From: a virus
IMG/VR virus record: IMGVR_UViG_3300022752_005685
Location: 1-36,049 of that record
Length of the DNA: 36,049 bases
Reading direction: 5' to 3' (one strand)
In this document: positions 6,875 through 14,551 of the stretch, one piece after another
Position numbering within the stretch: position 1 is the stretch's first letter
Layout: every line of letters begins with the position of its first letter
Translations under genes and position numbers: made by a program
The notes under the pieces: model-generated
The model's database searches: none
The model's input: only the letters and a program-made list of their open reading frames with translations
What the model was told of the DNA's origin: nothing

Positions 6875-7383
6875 GGCATGGTCAGGTCAGGCAAAGTTGG
6901 GCAGGGTTTGGTATGGCGTGGATTTATTTGCCGCCCACTCGGGGTGTGGTCGTGGCACGGCAAGGCGCAGCATCGCAGGGTTCGGTCTAGTCCGGCAGGG
7001 CACGGCGTGGATTTATTTAACAACCAATTGGGGCGTGGTCGGCGCACGGTTCGGCCCGGCAAGGTTCGGTCTATTCCGGCAGGGCGGGGTTTGGCGCGGC
7101 ATGGATTTTTTTGATGTCTAATCAGGGTGTGGTCAGCGCAGGGTCCGGTATGGTCAGGCACGGTCTGGTGGGCCGAGGCGTAGTCCGGCGCGGCATGGTT
7201 TTATCTCACCTACAGTTGTGGCGTGGGCACGGTAGTCCGCGGCTCGGTTCGGTGCGGTCCGGTTATGTTCGGCATGGTTCGGCGAGGCATGGTTTTATTT
7301 GACGCACATTCGTGGTGTGGAGTCAGGTAGGGCAAGGCGCAGTATGGTCCGGTTTGGCAGGGTAGCGCATGGAGAGATTTTTT
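6875..7383 (+). repeat. Tandem array of six GG-pentamer modules (period about 94 nt)
   Basis: The + strand is very G-rich and largely built of GG followed by three other bases, repeated in 5-base phase (for example GGCATGGTCAGGTCAGG at 6875). Each module ends in a T-rich block after GG(C/G)-TGG: 6923-6929, 7012-7018, 7106-7112, 7199-7206, 7293-7300 and 7378-7383. The block ends are 89, 94, 94, 94 and 83 bases apart. An interruption of about 11 bases without GG phasing follows each block, then a GTGG-type restart. Modules 2 and 3 share a nearly identical stretch (GGTTCGGTCTA/T, then TCCGGCAGGGC). A period not divisible by three argues against coding. Confidence 0.85.
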
Positions 7384-7384
7384 A

Positions 7385-7747
7385 ATGTGCGCAAAGTCAA
7401 GGAAGAAAAACAAATCAAACATTTTCAATCAAGAGTGGCGGCCAGACAATTACAACCTACGTATGGCCAGCCCGTGTTGGGAAGAAAAGCGACAAGAGCG
7501 GTTGCAGATCGATGATTACATGTGTCAAACATGTTGTCACGACGGTACAGATTGGCCGCTTGAAGTGCACCATAAAACATATGAGAGATTTTGGCACGAG
7601 AACGTTCAAACAGATTTAATTACACTTTGTAGGCAGTGCCACAACGCGGTAACTGACGTTATCCGCCGCAGGCGATACGCCAAGCGGAAACTTGACGGTA
7701 ACTACATTGTTTTGTCAAAACAGACACGAAAGGCTGTTCCAAAATGA
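7385..7747 (+). CDS. HNH endonuclease (120 aa)
   Basis: A compact HNH/zinc nuclease. Cys47-x2-Cys50 is followed by 'LEVHHKTYERF' carrying the catalytic His62-His63, a central polar residue region (HENVQTDLITL), and Cys82-x2-Cys85-His86. This is the classic ββα-metal arrangement with two structural CxxC pairs. Members cut double-stranded DNA and serve as homing endonucleases, restriction enzymes or packaging nucleases. With no terminase nearby, a homing or DNA-processing role is more likely. The ribosome site GGAGAG lies inside the altered end of the last repeat module. The stop overlaps the next start as ATGA. Confidence 0.88.
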   Translation: MCAKSRKKNKSNIFNQEWRPDNYNLRMASPCWEEKRQERLQIDDYMCQTCCHDGTDWPLEVHHKTYERFWHENVQTDLITLCRQCHNAVTDVIRRRRYAKRKLDGNYIVLSKQTRKAVPK

Positions 7748-8448
7748 GTTGGAAGATTGCGCGATACGAACTTACGGGCGATTGCCCGTTGATTGTTAAG
7801 GCCCCGCAGATGGCTGATCGGTTGAATTCCTATGCGAAGGAGTTGTCGGCGATTTCGTCGAAGAAAAACAAGGTCGACGCTGATTATTTGGAGATGAGCC
7901 GGATTGAGTTTGCTGGCGGCATATACATGCACCCTGAACTAGGCCCGGTTCTTCCCGGCGATAACATCGTGGCGTCGATGATCGGCGGCGCGAAGAAGAA
8001 CAAGGAGGGCAAGATTGCCCAGAGCGCCGTTTTCCCGGCCGACCCCGGTTACTTCGCGCTTCAGTACGACGGCCCGCGCACGATTCAGGAAATGTTCGAG
8101 GATGACACGCCGCGGACAACGCCCGGCGCTGAGGGGTTTAGGTATACAGTGTCGGTTGTGCGTAACCGCAACCGGATTATTTCTACGCGCGGAATATTTC
8201 ACGACTGGTCGGCAATTGTCGACTTGGCTTACGAGTCGTCCATTGTGACGGTAAAGCAGGTGACGCGCTGGTTGGAGAAGGCCGGTACGCTTGTCGGGCT
8301 GTGTGAGCGCAGGCCGACGTTTGGTCGGTTCAGTGTCCGCGTGATTTCCGAGAACGTTGCAAACGTTGAGGGCGAAGACAATATTGCCATTGACGAAGCA
8401 GGCGAACCTAAGAAGCGCCGCTCAAAATCCCTTTTGAAGGCTGAGTAA
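7744..8448 (+). CDS. Conserved phage protein of unknown function (234 aa)
   Basis: It begins SWKIARYELTGDCPLIVKAPQMAD and has a basic C-terminal tail (KKRRSKSLLKAE). A distinctive segment near residues 174-200 reads EKAGTLVGLCERRPTFGRFSV, a G-[LI]-x4-P-x-[FY]-G-x-F-x-V pattern that I associate with an unnamed phage family. The gene at 14552 ends in a similar pattern. The preceding region (GIYMHPELGPVLPGDNIVAS) looks like a beta/loop scaffold. It is translationally coupled to the HNH nuclease. A RAMP-like fold is conceivable but not shown. Confidence 0.7.
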   Translation: MSWKIARYELTGDCPLIVKAPQMADRLNSYAKELSAISSKKNKVDADYLEMSRIEFAGGIYMHPELGPVLPGDNIVASMIGGAKKNKEGKIAQSAVFPADPGYFALQYDGPRTIQEMFEDDTPRTTPGAEGFRYTVSVVRNRNRIISTRGIFHDWSAIVDLAYESSIVTVKQVTRWLEKAGTLVGLCERRPTFGRFSVRVISENVANVEGEDNIAIDEAGEPKKRRSKSLLKAE

Positions 8449-8455
8449 ACACATT

Positions 8456-8480
8456 AAGTGCTGCGCAGCATTTTTTTTTT
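8456..8480 (+). terminator. Rho-independent terminator-like hairpin
   Basis: AAGTGCT (8456-8462) pairs with AGCATTT (8467-8473) around loop GCGC, and a run of ten T residues (8471-8480) follows or overlaps the stem end. The T-run is striking in this sequence. The hairpin sits in the 42-base gap after the 7744 gene, just before the ribosome site of the next gene, so it likely ends or attenuates transcription from upstream. The stem is short, so termination may be partial. Confidence 0.6.
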
Positions 8481-8490
8481 AGGAAATACA

Positions 8491-8745
8491 ATGCTCTGTT
8501 CAATTTGTTTCAACGAAATTCCAAAGATTAACGGCTGGGATTTTGGCAACAATGCCTTTCCGGTCAATCACGGCCGCTGCTGCAACGACTGCGACAACAA
8601 CGTCGTGATTCCAGCCCGGCTGACCATGATGGTGCGTAAGGTGTCGAACGAGACGCTTCAAGCCATGCAGCGCGAGCAGTTTGAAAGCATGCAGCGACTC
8701 GAAAGCATGCAGAGTCAGTTGGCGGCTGATTCCGGCGTTGAATAA
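8491..8745 (+). CDS. Small zinc-ribbon phage protein (84 aa)
   Basis: The N-terminal 50 residues hold two cysteine pairs: MLCSICFNEIPK and GRCCNDCDNNVVIPARL, with GWDFGNNAFPVNHG between them. This pattern is common in small phage proteins of unknown function. The remainder is a Gln/Met/Glu-rich amphipathic helix, probably a coiled coil (LQAMQREQFESMQRLESMQ), containing a small internal sequence repeat. The ATG at 8491 with AGGAA upstream is preferred. An in-frame GTG at 8458 lies inside the terminator hairpin. It probably acts as a protein- or nucleic-acid-binding adaptor. Confidence 0.72.
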   Translation: MLCSICFNEIPKINGWDFGNNAFPVNHGRCCNDCDNNVVIPARLTMMVRKVSNETLQAMQREQFESMQRLESMQSQLAADSGVE

Positions 8746-8765
8746 ATTCGCAAAACGTTTACAAT
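8738..8765 (+). promoter_or_regulatory. Candidate sigma70-type promoter
   Basis: TTGAAT at 8738-8743 and TACAAT at 8760-8765 are separated by 16 bases; the -10 matches the consensus at five of six positions and the -35 at four. Transcription would start near 8772, just upstream of GGAGG (8774-8778). It follows the T10 terminator-like hairpin and would restart expression for the 8806-10340 gene run, perhaps extending into the SbcCD genes. Confidence 0.5.
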
Positions 8766-8805
8766 ACCCGCACGGAGGCTGACGTTTGAGTTACGTTGTT
8801 TGCAA

Positions 8806-9051
8806 ATGGGATGCATAACCTCGCGCGGCGGCGATTGGCCGCCGAAGCCATATAAACACGTCGTTGTCCGCGAAACGCTGATTGAACGTGTAGAGAACGG
8901 CGAGGTGGTCAAAATTCGGGTTCCTGTTGAAGATTACGTGTGGATTCGTCCCGGAGATTCTCGGCCGTCGGCCGGTGGTGTTTCAACCCGCTGGGACGAA
9001 GAAGCCAGTCCGGGGCAGGAAAGCGCCATACGAAATCTGGAGGGCGAATAA
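8806..9051 (+). CDS. Small hypothetical protein (81 aa), uncertain start
   Basis: The body is convincing protein: WPPKPYKHVVVRETLIERVE, a beta-hairpin-like VVKIRVPVEDYVWIRPG, then a polar, probably flexible tail. The start is unclear. ATG 8806 and an in-frame TTG at 8800 lack a ribosome site at the right distance. The strong GGAGG at 8774-8778 instead fits TTG 8786 in another frame, which would encode a 10-residue peptide (SYVVCKWDA after the start) ending at 8818, across this start. Translation may therefore depend on coupling to that leader. The family is not recognised. Confidence 0.55.
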   Translation: MGCITSRGGDWPPKPYKHVVVRETLIERVENGEVVKIRVPVEDYVWIRPGDSRPSAGGVSTRWDEEASPGQESAIRNLEGE

Positions 9052-9054
9052 CGC

Positions 9055-9258
9055 ATGGATATCGTAAAGCGGCTGACGTTATGCGCGGCCCAACAACCGC
9101 GCACTGAAGCGGGCGGATTGATGATAGACGCCGCCAATTACATCGAGTCGCTGCGCCGCGAGATTCGTACGCAGCGGGCGGAAATAGGACAACTGGTCAA
9201 TGTGCGGAACATCTTGCTTGAGCAGGATCGCCCGCGGGTAGATGTGAACTTTATTTAA
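9055..9258 (+). CDS. Small helical phage protein (67 aa)
   Basis: Residues about 20-50 form a single predicted helix or coiled coil (LMIDAANYIESLRREIRTQ, then RAEIGQLVNVRN). The 'AAxxIExLRxEI' pattern recurs in many tiny phage proteins and also in the protein at 26859 (RAAADEILRLRAEV). It starts three bases after the previous stop, so the genes are coupled. No catalytic residues are visible. It probably oligomerises or binds a partner protein. Confidence 0.6.
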   Translation: MDIVKRLTLCAAQQPRTEAGGLMIDAANYIESLRREIRTQRAEIGQLVNVRNILLEQDRPRVDVNFI

Positions 9259-9273
9259 CTAGAAGGGATTCTC

Positions 9274-9468
9274 ATGTCAGCGTTAAAGGATGAACTGTTT
9301 TCTGTTTGGAAGCGCGCCCAGCGCGAACTCCGCGAAGAATGCGGACTCGACAAGCAGAAGTTCATGGCGGCTGAGATTTTTGCGTTGCGTACGCTCGCGA
9401 AGCAGATTCTTGACGCCGCCACGCCGAAAGCAAAAACGACAAAGTCTCGTTCTTTCGTGCGGCGCTAA
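9274..9468 (+). CDS. Small basic hypothetical protein (64 aa)
   Basis: An AGAAGGGA ribosome site lies just upstream of ATG 9274. The protein is helical (LKDELFSVWKRAQRELREE; FMAAEIFALRTLAKQIL) and ends in a basic, Ser/Thr-containing tail (PKAKTTKSRSFVRR) that could contact nucleic acid. It lies between two other small genes of the same transcript. No family is recognised. Confidence 0.6.
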   Translation: MSALKDELFSVWKRAQRELREECGLDKQKFMAAEIFALRTLAKQILDAATPKAKTTKSRSFVRR

Positions 9469-9470
9469 CT

Positions 9471-9683
9471 GTGGCGCCAGCGGTTTCTTTTTGTGGCAAA
9501 TATGCCGTCGGCGATCGCGTGCTTGTACGCGTTGGTCATCGCCCGCTTGTGCCGTTTACCGTAGTAGAGTGTTTAGAGCGAGAAGACCGCCCGCATTACA
9601 AATTTGACTGGGCAGAACACGGGTTTAATGCTATCTTAAACACCGTAGCAATTCCTGAAAGTTCTGTTGTGTCTCAGGCGTAA
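9471..9683 (+). CDS. Small SH3/KOW-like hypothetical protein (70 aa)
   Basis: The likely start is GTG 9471, two bases after the previous stop, with no strong ribosome site. The sequence KYAVGDRVLVRVGHRPLVPF followed by TVVECLEREDRPHYKF has the 'VGDxVxVxxxxxxxFTVVE' pattern of small SH3-like or KOW-like beta-barrels. Such barrels bind proteins or RNA. The resemblance is to a fold, not to a specific family, and the start is the weakest part of the call. Confidence 0.5.
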   Translation: MAPAVSFCGKYAVGDRVLVRVGHRPLVPFTVVECLEREDRPHYKFDWAEHGFNAILNTVAIPESSVVSQA

Positions 9684-9698
9684 TGCCGTGGGTGCAGT

Positions 9699-10340
9699 AT
9701 GAAATTTTCCTCGATGTCGCCGGTCGAGATACAGTTCATCCGGCTGTATGTCACGACACTGCGCCGCGACTATTATCTTGTTCGCTCCGTCATGGATTTG
9801 ATGAGCCCAAACGGACTGGGAATCAAGAGTTTCACCGACGCGACAAAAATGGCGCTGACGCTCGACGAAATGCACAGCGACTTCGAGACGCAGTTGAACC
9901 GCATTCGGCGAAAAGATCATATCCGCAAAATCAACCTACCGAGCGGCCCGACACCCGAAGAACTGACCAATTTATTTTCGTTGTCGTTTTTCAAAGTTGT
10001 GTCGGTTGTTGATACGGCTAAAAGCAACGAAAAAATTCCGATCAATGACGGCTGGTTTAGCGGCAAGCCAACCGAATGGAAAAAGACAGTAGACCTGTAC
10101 AAGAAGACACCAGAAGACTTCGGGTACAAAATGCCCGACCTGCTGTCGAACTTGTTCAATACGCTGATCAAATTTTTTCCGTTTGATAGCGCAGCAAAAA
10201 AATGGTACGAAGGCCCGTTCAATCCCACAAAAAAAGTGTGGCCAGTCGAAGACGAAGACGAGCAATACTTTGACGACGACGATGACGATTTTGGCATGTC
10301 GCAGTTCGACATGCTGTACGACCCCGACGAAGACGAGTAG
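9699..10340 (+). CDS. Hypothetical protein with very acidic C-terminus (213 aa)
   Basis: The N-terminal 150 residues are helical (VEIQFIRLYVTTLRRDYYLV; TKMALTLDEMHSDFETQLNR) and hold no known motif. The last 35 residues are strongly acidic and include an uninterrupted DDDDDD run (VEDEDEQYFDDDDDDFGM) and a final DPDEDE. Acidic tails of this kind are common in single-strand DNA-binding and DNA-mimic proteins, where they contact partner enzymes. It lies directly before the SbcD homologue, with which it may be co-transcribed. An interaction role is an inference. Confidence 0.65.
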   Translation: MKFSSMSPVEIQFIRLYVTTLRRDYYLVRSVMDLMSPNGLGIKSFTDATKMALTLDEMHSDFETQLNRIRRKDHIRKINLPSGPTPEELTNLFSLSFFKVVSVVDTAKSNEKIPINDGWFSGKPTEWKKTVDLYKKTPEDFGYKMPDLLSNLFNTLIKFFPFDSAAKKWYEGPFNPTKKVWPVEDEDEQYFDDDDDDFGMSQFDMLYDPDEDE

Positions 10341-10351
10341 GAGAGTTTGGC

Positions 10352-11530
10352 GTGCAGCCGCTTTTTGTGTTTTGCGCTGACCTCCATTTGGAGGACGGCG
10401 CGTGGTCGACAAAACCGGGCATTTACGGCGATGCCTATTACAGTTTTGCGCAGATTATTGATTATTGCATCGCGCACAATCTGCCGCTGATCCTTGGCGG
10501 CGACGTGCTGGAGAAGAAAAGCAACTCTGCGCGACCTATCGCCAAGTTGTGCGAAGGACTGTCGCGTATGCAGACGGCGCAGTTGAATGTGTACTACATT
10601 CAGGGCAATCACGAGTATGACCGCAACGCGCCGTGGCTGAGCGTGCATCCGTGGCCGATACACTTGCACGACACAGGTGCGCAATTCGGTGACGCCGGTA
10701 TTGGCGTGTGGGGCCTTGATTGGCTTCCACGCGGCGAGATTCAGGCCGCGTTCCAGACAGTGCCAGAAGATACAGATATTTTAATCACCCATCAGGTCTG
10801 GAAAGACTTCATGGGAAACATCGGCCGCACTGAGTGCGAACTAACAGATGTGCATCATGTGCACACCGTGTTAGCGGGCGATTTTCACGTCACCAAGGTG
10901 GCCGAAAGCGTCAATGCGCAGGGCAAGCCGATTAAGATGCTGTCGCCCGGCTCGACCGCCATGCAGGATATGGGCGAAGACCCGCACAAGTCGTTTTTCG
11001 TGATTTGCGAGCACGAAGGTCAGATTGTGTTTTCACCGCACAAATTGAAAACGCGCGGCGTGATTAACTACGTGGTCAAAGACGTTGAATTGCTTGACGA
11101 GTTGTGCGCCGGCAAGTTGGTGAAAGAAATCAACGCGCTTGTTGACGGCGCAATCGCCGCGGGGCACCACCCCGACATTCGCAAGCCGTTGGTGCGCGTC
11201 AAATTCGACAAGCAACTTCCCGACGCGTTCTTGCGGATCAATACGGCGATTGCCGATTTGGCCCACGTATTTTGCGAAGCCTTGACAGACAAGACAGGCC
11301 CGCGGCAGAACCAAAGCCGCGAGGCCGTCAAGAACGACTTGCTCTCCGCCCTATCTGATTTGGTGGGCGGAGAGAACGAAACATATCGACTGGCTGCGGC
11401 GGTATTGTCTGCCGAAGAGCCAGCAAAAGAGTTGGAAGCGCAGTTTGCCAAGTTTATGAACGAGGAACCCCATGCAACTTCTGAAACTGGAAGTGAGGAA
11501 CTGGGTTCACCATCGGCAGAGGACGTGTGA
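10352..11530 (+). CDS. sbcD: SbcD/Mre11-like nuclease subunit (T4 gp47-like)
   Basis: A calcineurin-type metallophosphoesterase with its motifs in order: CADLHLED (Asp10, His12), GGDVLE (Asp51), QGNHEYD (Asn86, His87), ITHQVW (His147) and LAGDFHV (Asp177, His179). These bind two metal ions in Mre11/SbcD nucleases, which process double-strand ends with the Rad50/SbcC ATPase encoded next. The start is GTG 10352 with GGAG upstream. The last 20 codons overlap the SbcC gene by 59 bases, so the acidic C-terminal tail is dual-coded. In T4 the equivalent pair (gp46/gp47) supports recombination-dependent replication and host DNA degradation. Confidence 0.92.
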   Translation: MQPLFVFCADLHLEDGAWSTKPGIYGDAYYSFAQIIDYCIAHNLPLILGGDVLEKKSNSARPIAKLCEGLSRMQTAQLNVYYIQGNHEYDRNAPWLSVHPWPIHLHDTGAQFGDAGIGVWGLDWLPRGEIQAAFQTVPEDTDILITHQVWKDFMGNIGRTECELTDVHHVHTVLAGDFHVTKVAESVNAQGKPIKMLSPGSTAMQDMGEDPHKSFFVICEHEGQIVFSPHKLKTRGVINYVVKDVELLDELCAGKLVKEINALVDGAIAAGHHPDIRKPLVRVKFDKQLPDAFLRINTAIADLAHVFCEALTDKTGPRQNQSREAVKNDLLSALSDLVGGENETYRLAAAVLSAEEPAKELEAQFAKFMNEEPHATSETGSEELGSPSAEDV

Positions 11531-13628
11531 GTTTACTCGCGGTCTCGTTGCCATTCTTGGTGAAAACGGCTCCGGCAAAAGCAGTCTTTTCGGAGCCATC
11601 CGTTGGCTCCTCACCGGCGAAAACCCGAACTACGGCGTGAAGGCTGACAACATCAGCCAATACGCTAAAGAAGGCGAGCCGTCCAATGCGACGCTCGAAT
11701 TCGAACACAATGGGCACATCGCCGTCGTTACCCGACATCTGCTGCCAGAAAAAGAGCAGGCGATTCTTACGATTGACGGTAAGGAAGTAGCCCGCGGTGA
11801 CAAGGCGGTAACGGCTGGGATCGAAAAACTGCTGGGCGTGGACTCGAAGTTCATCAGCAGGTTTATCATCGTTTCTCAGACCGAGATATTTTCTTTTATT
11901 GACGACAACCAGACAGACACCGACAAGTTTTTTCAGCGCCTGTTCAACACAGCCAAGGCAGACAAATGCCAAGACGTGATTGGAAAAGGTTTGTTGAAAC
12001 TCAACGTGCCTGAAATCCTAAAACCCAGTTCGCAAATAACACTGGAGCAAGCCGAGGTCGCCGAACAGATCGAGGATTTAGATAGCAAAATCACAGAGTT
12101 GCCATCGCTCGACGTTTTTTTACAGGTACAAGAACGCGACCAGAAACTGATCCAACAATGGGCAACCAGAGAAAAAGCAGGCACTGAACTGCAACGGTTG
12201 ACTCAGCAAGCGACTGAATATGGGAACAAGATTGAAGAGTTGGAGGAGACCTGCCGGCAATACGAAAAAGACTTAGAGGCTTTTTCAGCCGCGATGGATG
12301 GTCGAGAGGACTACCATCGCGAGGCCAAGATTGCGCTAGGTCACTGGGAAAACTACAAGAACATCGCAAAGGTCAAAGCCAAGATTCAAACGCAGCGCGA
12401 CGAGATTGCCTCCGAGCGCGCCAAGAATCCAGAACCGCCAATCCCAAGTGGCCCGTCCGCCGAGCAATGCCGGCGCGACGCGGAAAACATTCGTCGTCAG
12501 ATTCAAGACGCCGAGCGGTTCGTTGCCATGTTTGCCGAAGAAGGCGTGGCCGAGTGCCCGACCTGCCATACACCTTCGGCCCAGTTAGCGCAGCAGGTTA
12601 AAACACAGCAGGCGCAAATCGTTGAATTGCAGCGACTGCTATCCGACGCACAGACGGCCGCTGACGAGGCAGCCAATGTAGAAAGACTCCGCAGCCAGTG
12701 GGAGTTGCTTGATGAAAAATGGAAGGCCCGAGAAAGTCAACTCAATGAATCCGAACGGGATTTGACCGTAGTCAAACCGCCGGAATCTACCGAGGAAGAA
12801 CTTCAGCAGGCCGTATCTGACTTTGAGGATTTTCAGGCGGCGCAGAACGAACTGGCGCCGCTCATGCAATCGACGCGAGAACAGATCGCCAAACTGAACG
12901 GCGCGCTGACGACGGTAAAAGAGCGTATGGAAAAATTGTCCGAGGACATAAAAGCCATTACGACAACCGCCTCAGACGCCCACATGGCGGCCGCGCGTTT
13001 AAACGAATTGCGCAACAAGTGTTCTCAACGGCAGGTGCTTGAGCAACAAAAGGTAGAATTGGCCGCAAACCACCGGCGGCTACAGGAGCAGTACGACGCT
13101 ACAGTTAAACAGGAGAATGACGTTGTTAAATTGCGGAAATGGACCATCATCGCCGAACAGGCCCGAGAAGCCCTGAAAAACGCGCCCAGAATCGTGGCGC
13201 AGCGAAATCTGCAACGGCTGGAAACGGCTATTAACGAATTGTTGCAGATATTCAGTGTAAACTTTCAGGTACGGGTGGCGGATGACGGTTCACCAAATTT
13301 TATAGCAGAGTTTTACGATGGCAGACGACAACCAGCACAACGACTTTCCATTGGACAAAAGACAGTCTTGGCTCTTGCGTTTCGAGTCGCCGTCAACGCA
13401 ATGTTCGCAGAAGAAATTGGTTTGCTCGCATTGGACGAGCCGACTGCGTCGTTGGATCAACCGCGTATTCAAGCGTTAGCCCCGGTGCTTGAAAAGTTAC
13501 GAGACCTCTCGACAGCCAAAGGGTTACAATGTCTACTTGTGACCCACGCCGCGAGTCTGTCTCACCTTTTTGAGTCTACAATTGAGTTAGAACCGCCGGA
13601 GTTACGCAATGTACGTGCCGCAGGATGA
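11472..13628 (+). CDS. sbcC: SbcC/Rad50-like ATPase (T4 gp46-like)
   Basis: An SMC-type ATPase of 718 residues. The N-terminal Walker A is GENGSGKS (30-37). Two coiled-coil arms follow, with a zinc hook CPTC at Cys362-Cys365 near the middle. The C-terminal ATPase half has the signature motif RLSIGQKTVLAL, Walker B with the D-loop (LLALDEPTASLD) and a switch His in LLVTHAASL. ATP binding clamps DNA and controls the SbcD nuclease. The protein is shorter than bacterial SbcC (about 1,000 residues), mainly in the coils, as in phage gp46 proteins. GAGGAA upstream supports ATG 11472. It overlaps the next gene by 20 bases. Confidence 0.93.
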   Translation: MQLLKLEVRNWVHHRQRTCEFTRGLVAILGENGSGKSSLFGAIRWLLTGENPNYGVKADNISQYAKEGEPSNATLEFEHNGHIAVVTRHLLPEKEQAILTIDGKEVARGDKAVTAGIEKLLGVDSKFISRFIIVSQTEIFSFIDDNQTDTDKFFQRLFNTAKADKCQDVIGKGLLKLNVPEILKPSSQITLEQAEVAEQIEDLDSKITELPSLDVFLQVQERDQKLIQQWATREKAGTELQRLTQQATEYGNKIEELEETCRQYEKDLEAFSAAMDGREDYHREAKIALGHWENYKNIAKVKAKIQTQRDEIASERAKNPEPPIPSGPSAEQCRRDAENIRRQIQDAERFVAMFAEEGVAECPTCHTPSAQLAQQVKTQQAQIVELQRLLSDAQTAADEAANVERLRSQWELLDEKWKARESQLNESERDLTVVKPPESTEEELQQAVSDFEDFQAAQNELAPLMQSTREQIAKLNGALTTVKERMEKLSEDIKAITTTASDAHMAAARLNELRNKCSQRQVLEQQKVELAANHRRLQEQYDATVKQENDVVKLRKWTIIAEQAREALKNAPRIVAQRNLQRLETAINELLQIFSVNFQVRVADDGSPNFIAEFYDGRRQPAQRLSIGQKTVLALAFRVAVNAMFAEEIGLLALDEPTASLDQPRIQALAPVLEKLRDLSTAKGLQCLLVTHAASLSHLFESTIELEPPELRNVRAAG

Positions 13629-14550
13629 ATCCATTATTAAATTACATACTGCGGATGACGGTAAAGTTTGGTACGCTCGCGGTATCGGCGCTGTAAAGAA
13701 CTCAGACCAGATCGTCGACAGTTTTCTGCTGTCGCCGGTTGTTTCTGGCATGGGGTTAACTTTTCGCGTCTTGGGCGTGCAGCAAAACGCCGAACTGATC
13801 ACCGCTCTTTACCTACGCAGGTACAAGGGCGAGGTGCGGGCGATTGAAATTGCTGGGCCAAACATTCTGGATAGCCAGTACGAACTGCGCAATCCGGAAC
13901 TTGTTTTACAGCGTATGCGCACGGCGGCTGTAGCGCCGGCGTGTGGTGGCTGGCACGCGCTGACTATGCATGACTACCCAACGTACGCCATGCTCGCGCG
14001 TATGCTGCGCACGAATTATCAATACGACGAGTCGGTGCAGCAGTATTTGCACGTACACCCGGTCTACAAGGCGTTGACGTTCATTCCAACCTACGACCCA
14101 GAAACCGCGGCCAAAATGCTAATAAATATCATTGACCCGCGGTGGTATATCGACCGCCGCCGGCCAGACCGGTTAAAAAAACTGGAACTTTTTATGGGGC
14201 TGACGCCCGCCGTGCAGCACAAAGTTTCAGACAGCAAAAAATTGCTGACCAAAACACGGGAGTTTCGTTGTCTGACGGTGATCAATAGTTGGAAGACAAA
14301 ACCTGTAGAGCAGATAGATTTAAAAGAGCCAGCCAATTTTTTGTACCGCATCTATCAAAACAGCGGCGGAGGCGAACGCGGAGATTTGCGTGCATCGCAG
14401 GCTTTTTTGCGGTACGTTAACGACAACTGGCTGGCTGGGCTTGAAAATCGAAAAGGTGTTCGCGACGGGCTTTTTGCGCCGAACCTATTTTTCAAGACAC
14501 CCGCGGAAACGGAATCGTACGAGTATCACATGCAGCCGCCTAAGAAGTAA
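13609..14550 (+). CDS. Hypothetical protein (313 aa)
   Basis: It starts inside the end of the SbcC gene (20-base overlap), so it probably belongs to the recombination operon. It is a globular alpha/beta protein: beta-like LTFRVLGVQQNAELITALYL in the N-terminal third, then an aromatic-rich middle (HALTMHDYPTYAMLARML) and a basic segment (DRRRPDRLKKLELFMG). There are no Walker, metal or zinc motifs. The C-terminus is Tyr/Pro-rich. I do not recognise the family. Position alone suggests a role in replication or repair. Confidence 0.65.
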   Translation: MYVPQDESIIKLHTADDGKVWYARGIGAVKNSDQIVDSFLLSPVVSGMGLTFRVLGVQQNAELITALYLRRYKGEVRAIEIAGPNILDSQYELRNPELVLQRMRTAAVAPACGGWHALTMHDYPTYAMLARMLRTNYQYDESVQQYLHVHPVYKALTFIPTYDPETAAKMLINIIDPRWYIDRRRPDRLKKLELFMGLTPAVQHKVSDSKKLLTKTREFRCLTVINSWKTKPVEQIDLKEPANFLYRIYQNSGGGERGDLRASQAFLRYVNDNWLAGLENRKGVRDGLFAPNLFFKTPAETESYEYHMQPPKK

Positions 14551-14551
14551 C

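Noticed and set aside
6873-7302. Open frames of 60-82 codons across the repeat array (6873-7121, 6878-7114, 7111-7302, and one on the minus strand)
   Set aside because: They are repetitive translations of the GG-pentamer array, have no ribosome sites that fit, and the 94-base period shifts the frame with each module.
6875-7383. CRISPR array
   Set aside because: Modules are imperfect, share variable GG-phased sequence rather than an identical 25-40 base repeat, and lack equal unique spacers; no cas genes are present.
14390-14551. Upstream extension of the 14552 gene
   Set aside because: It would overlap the 13609 gene by 161 bases; the GTG at 14552 follows the stop cleanly and begins a strand typical of the family.
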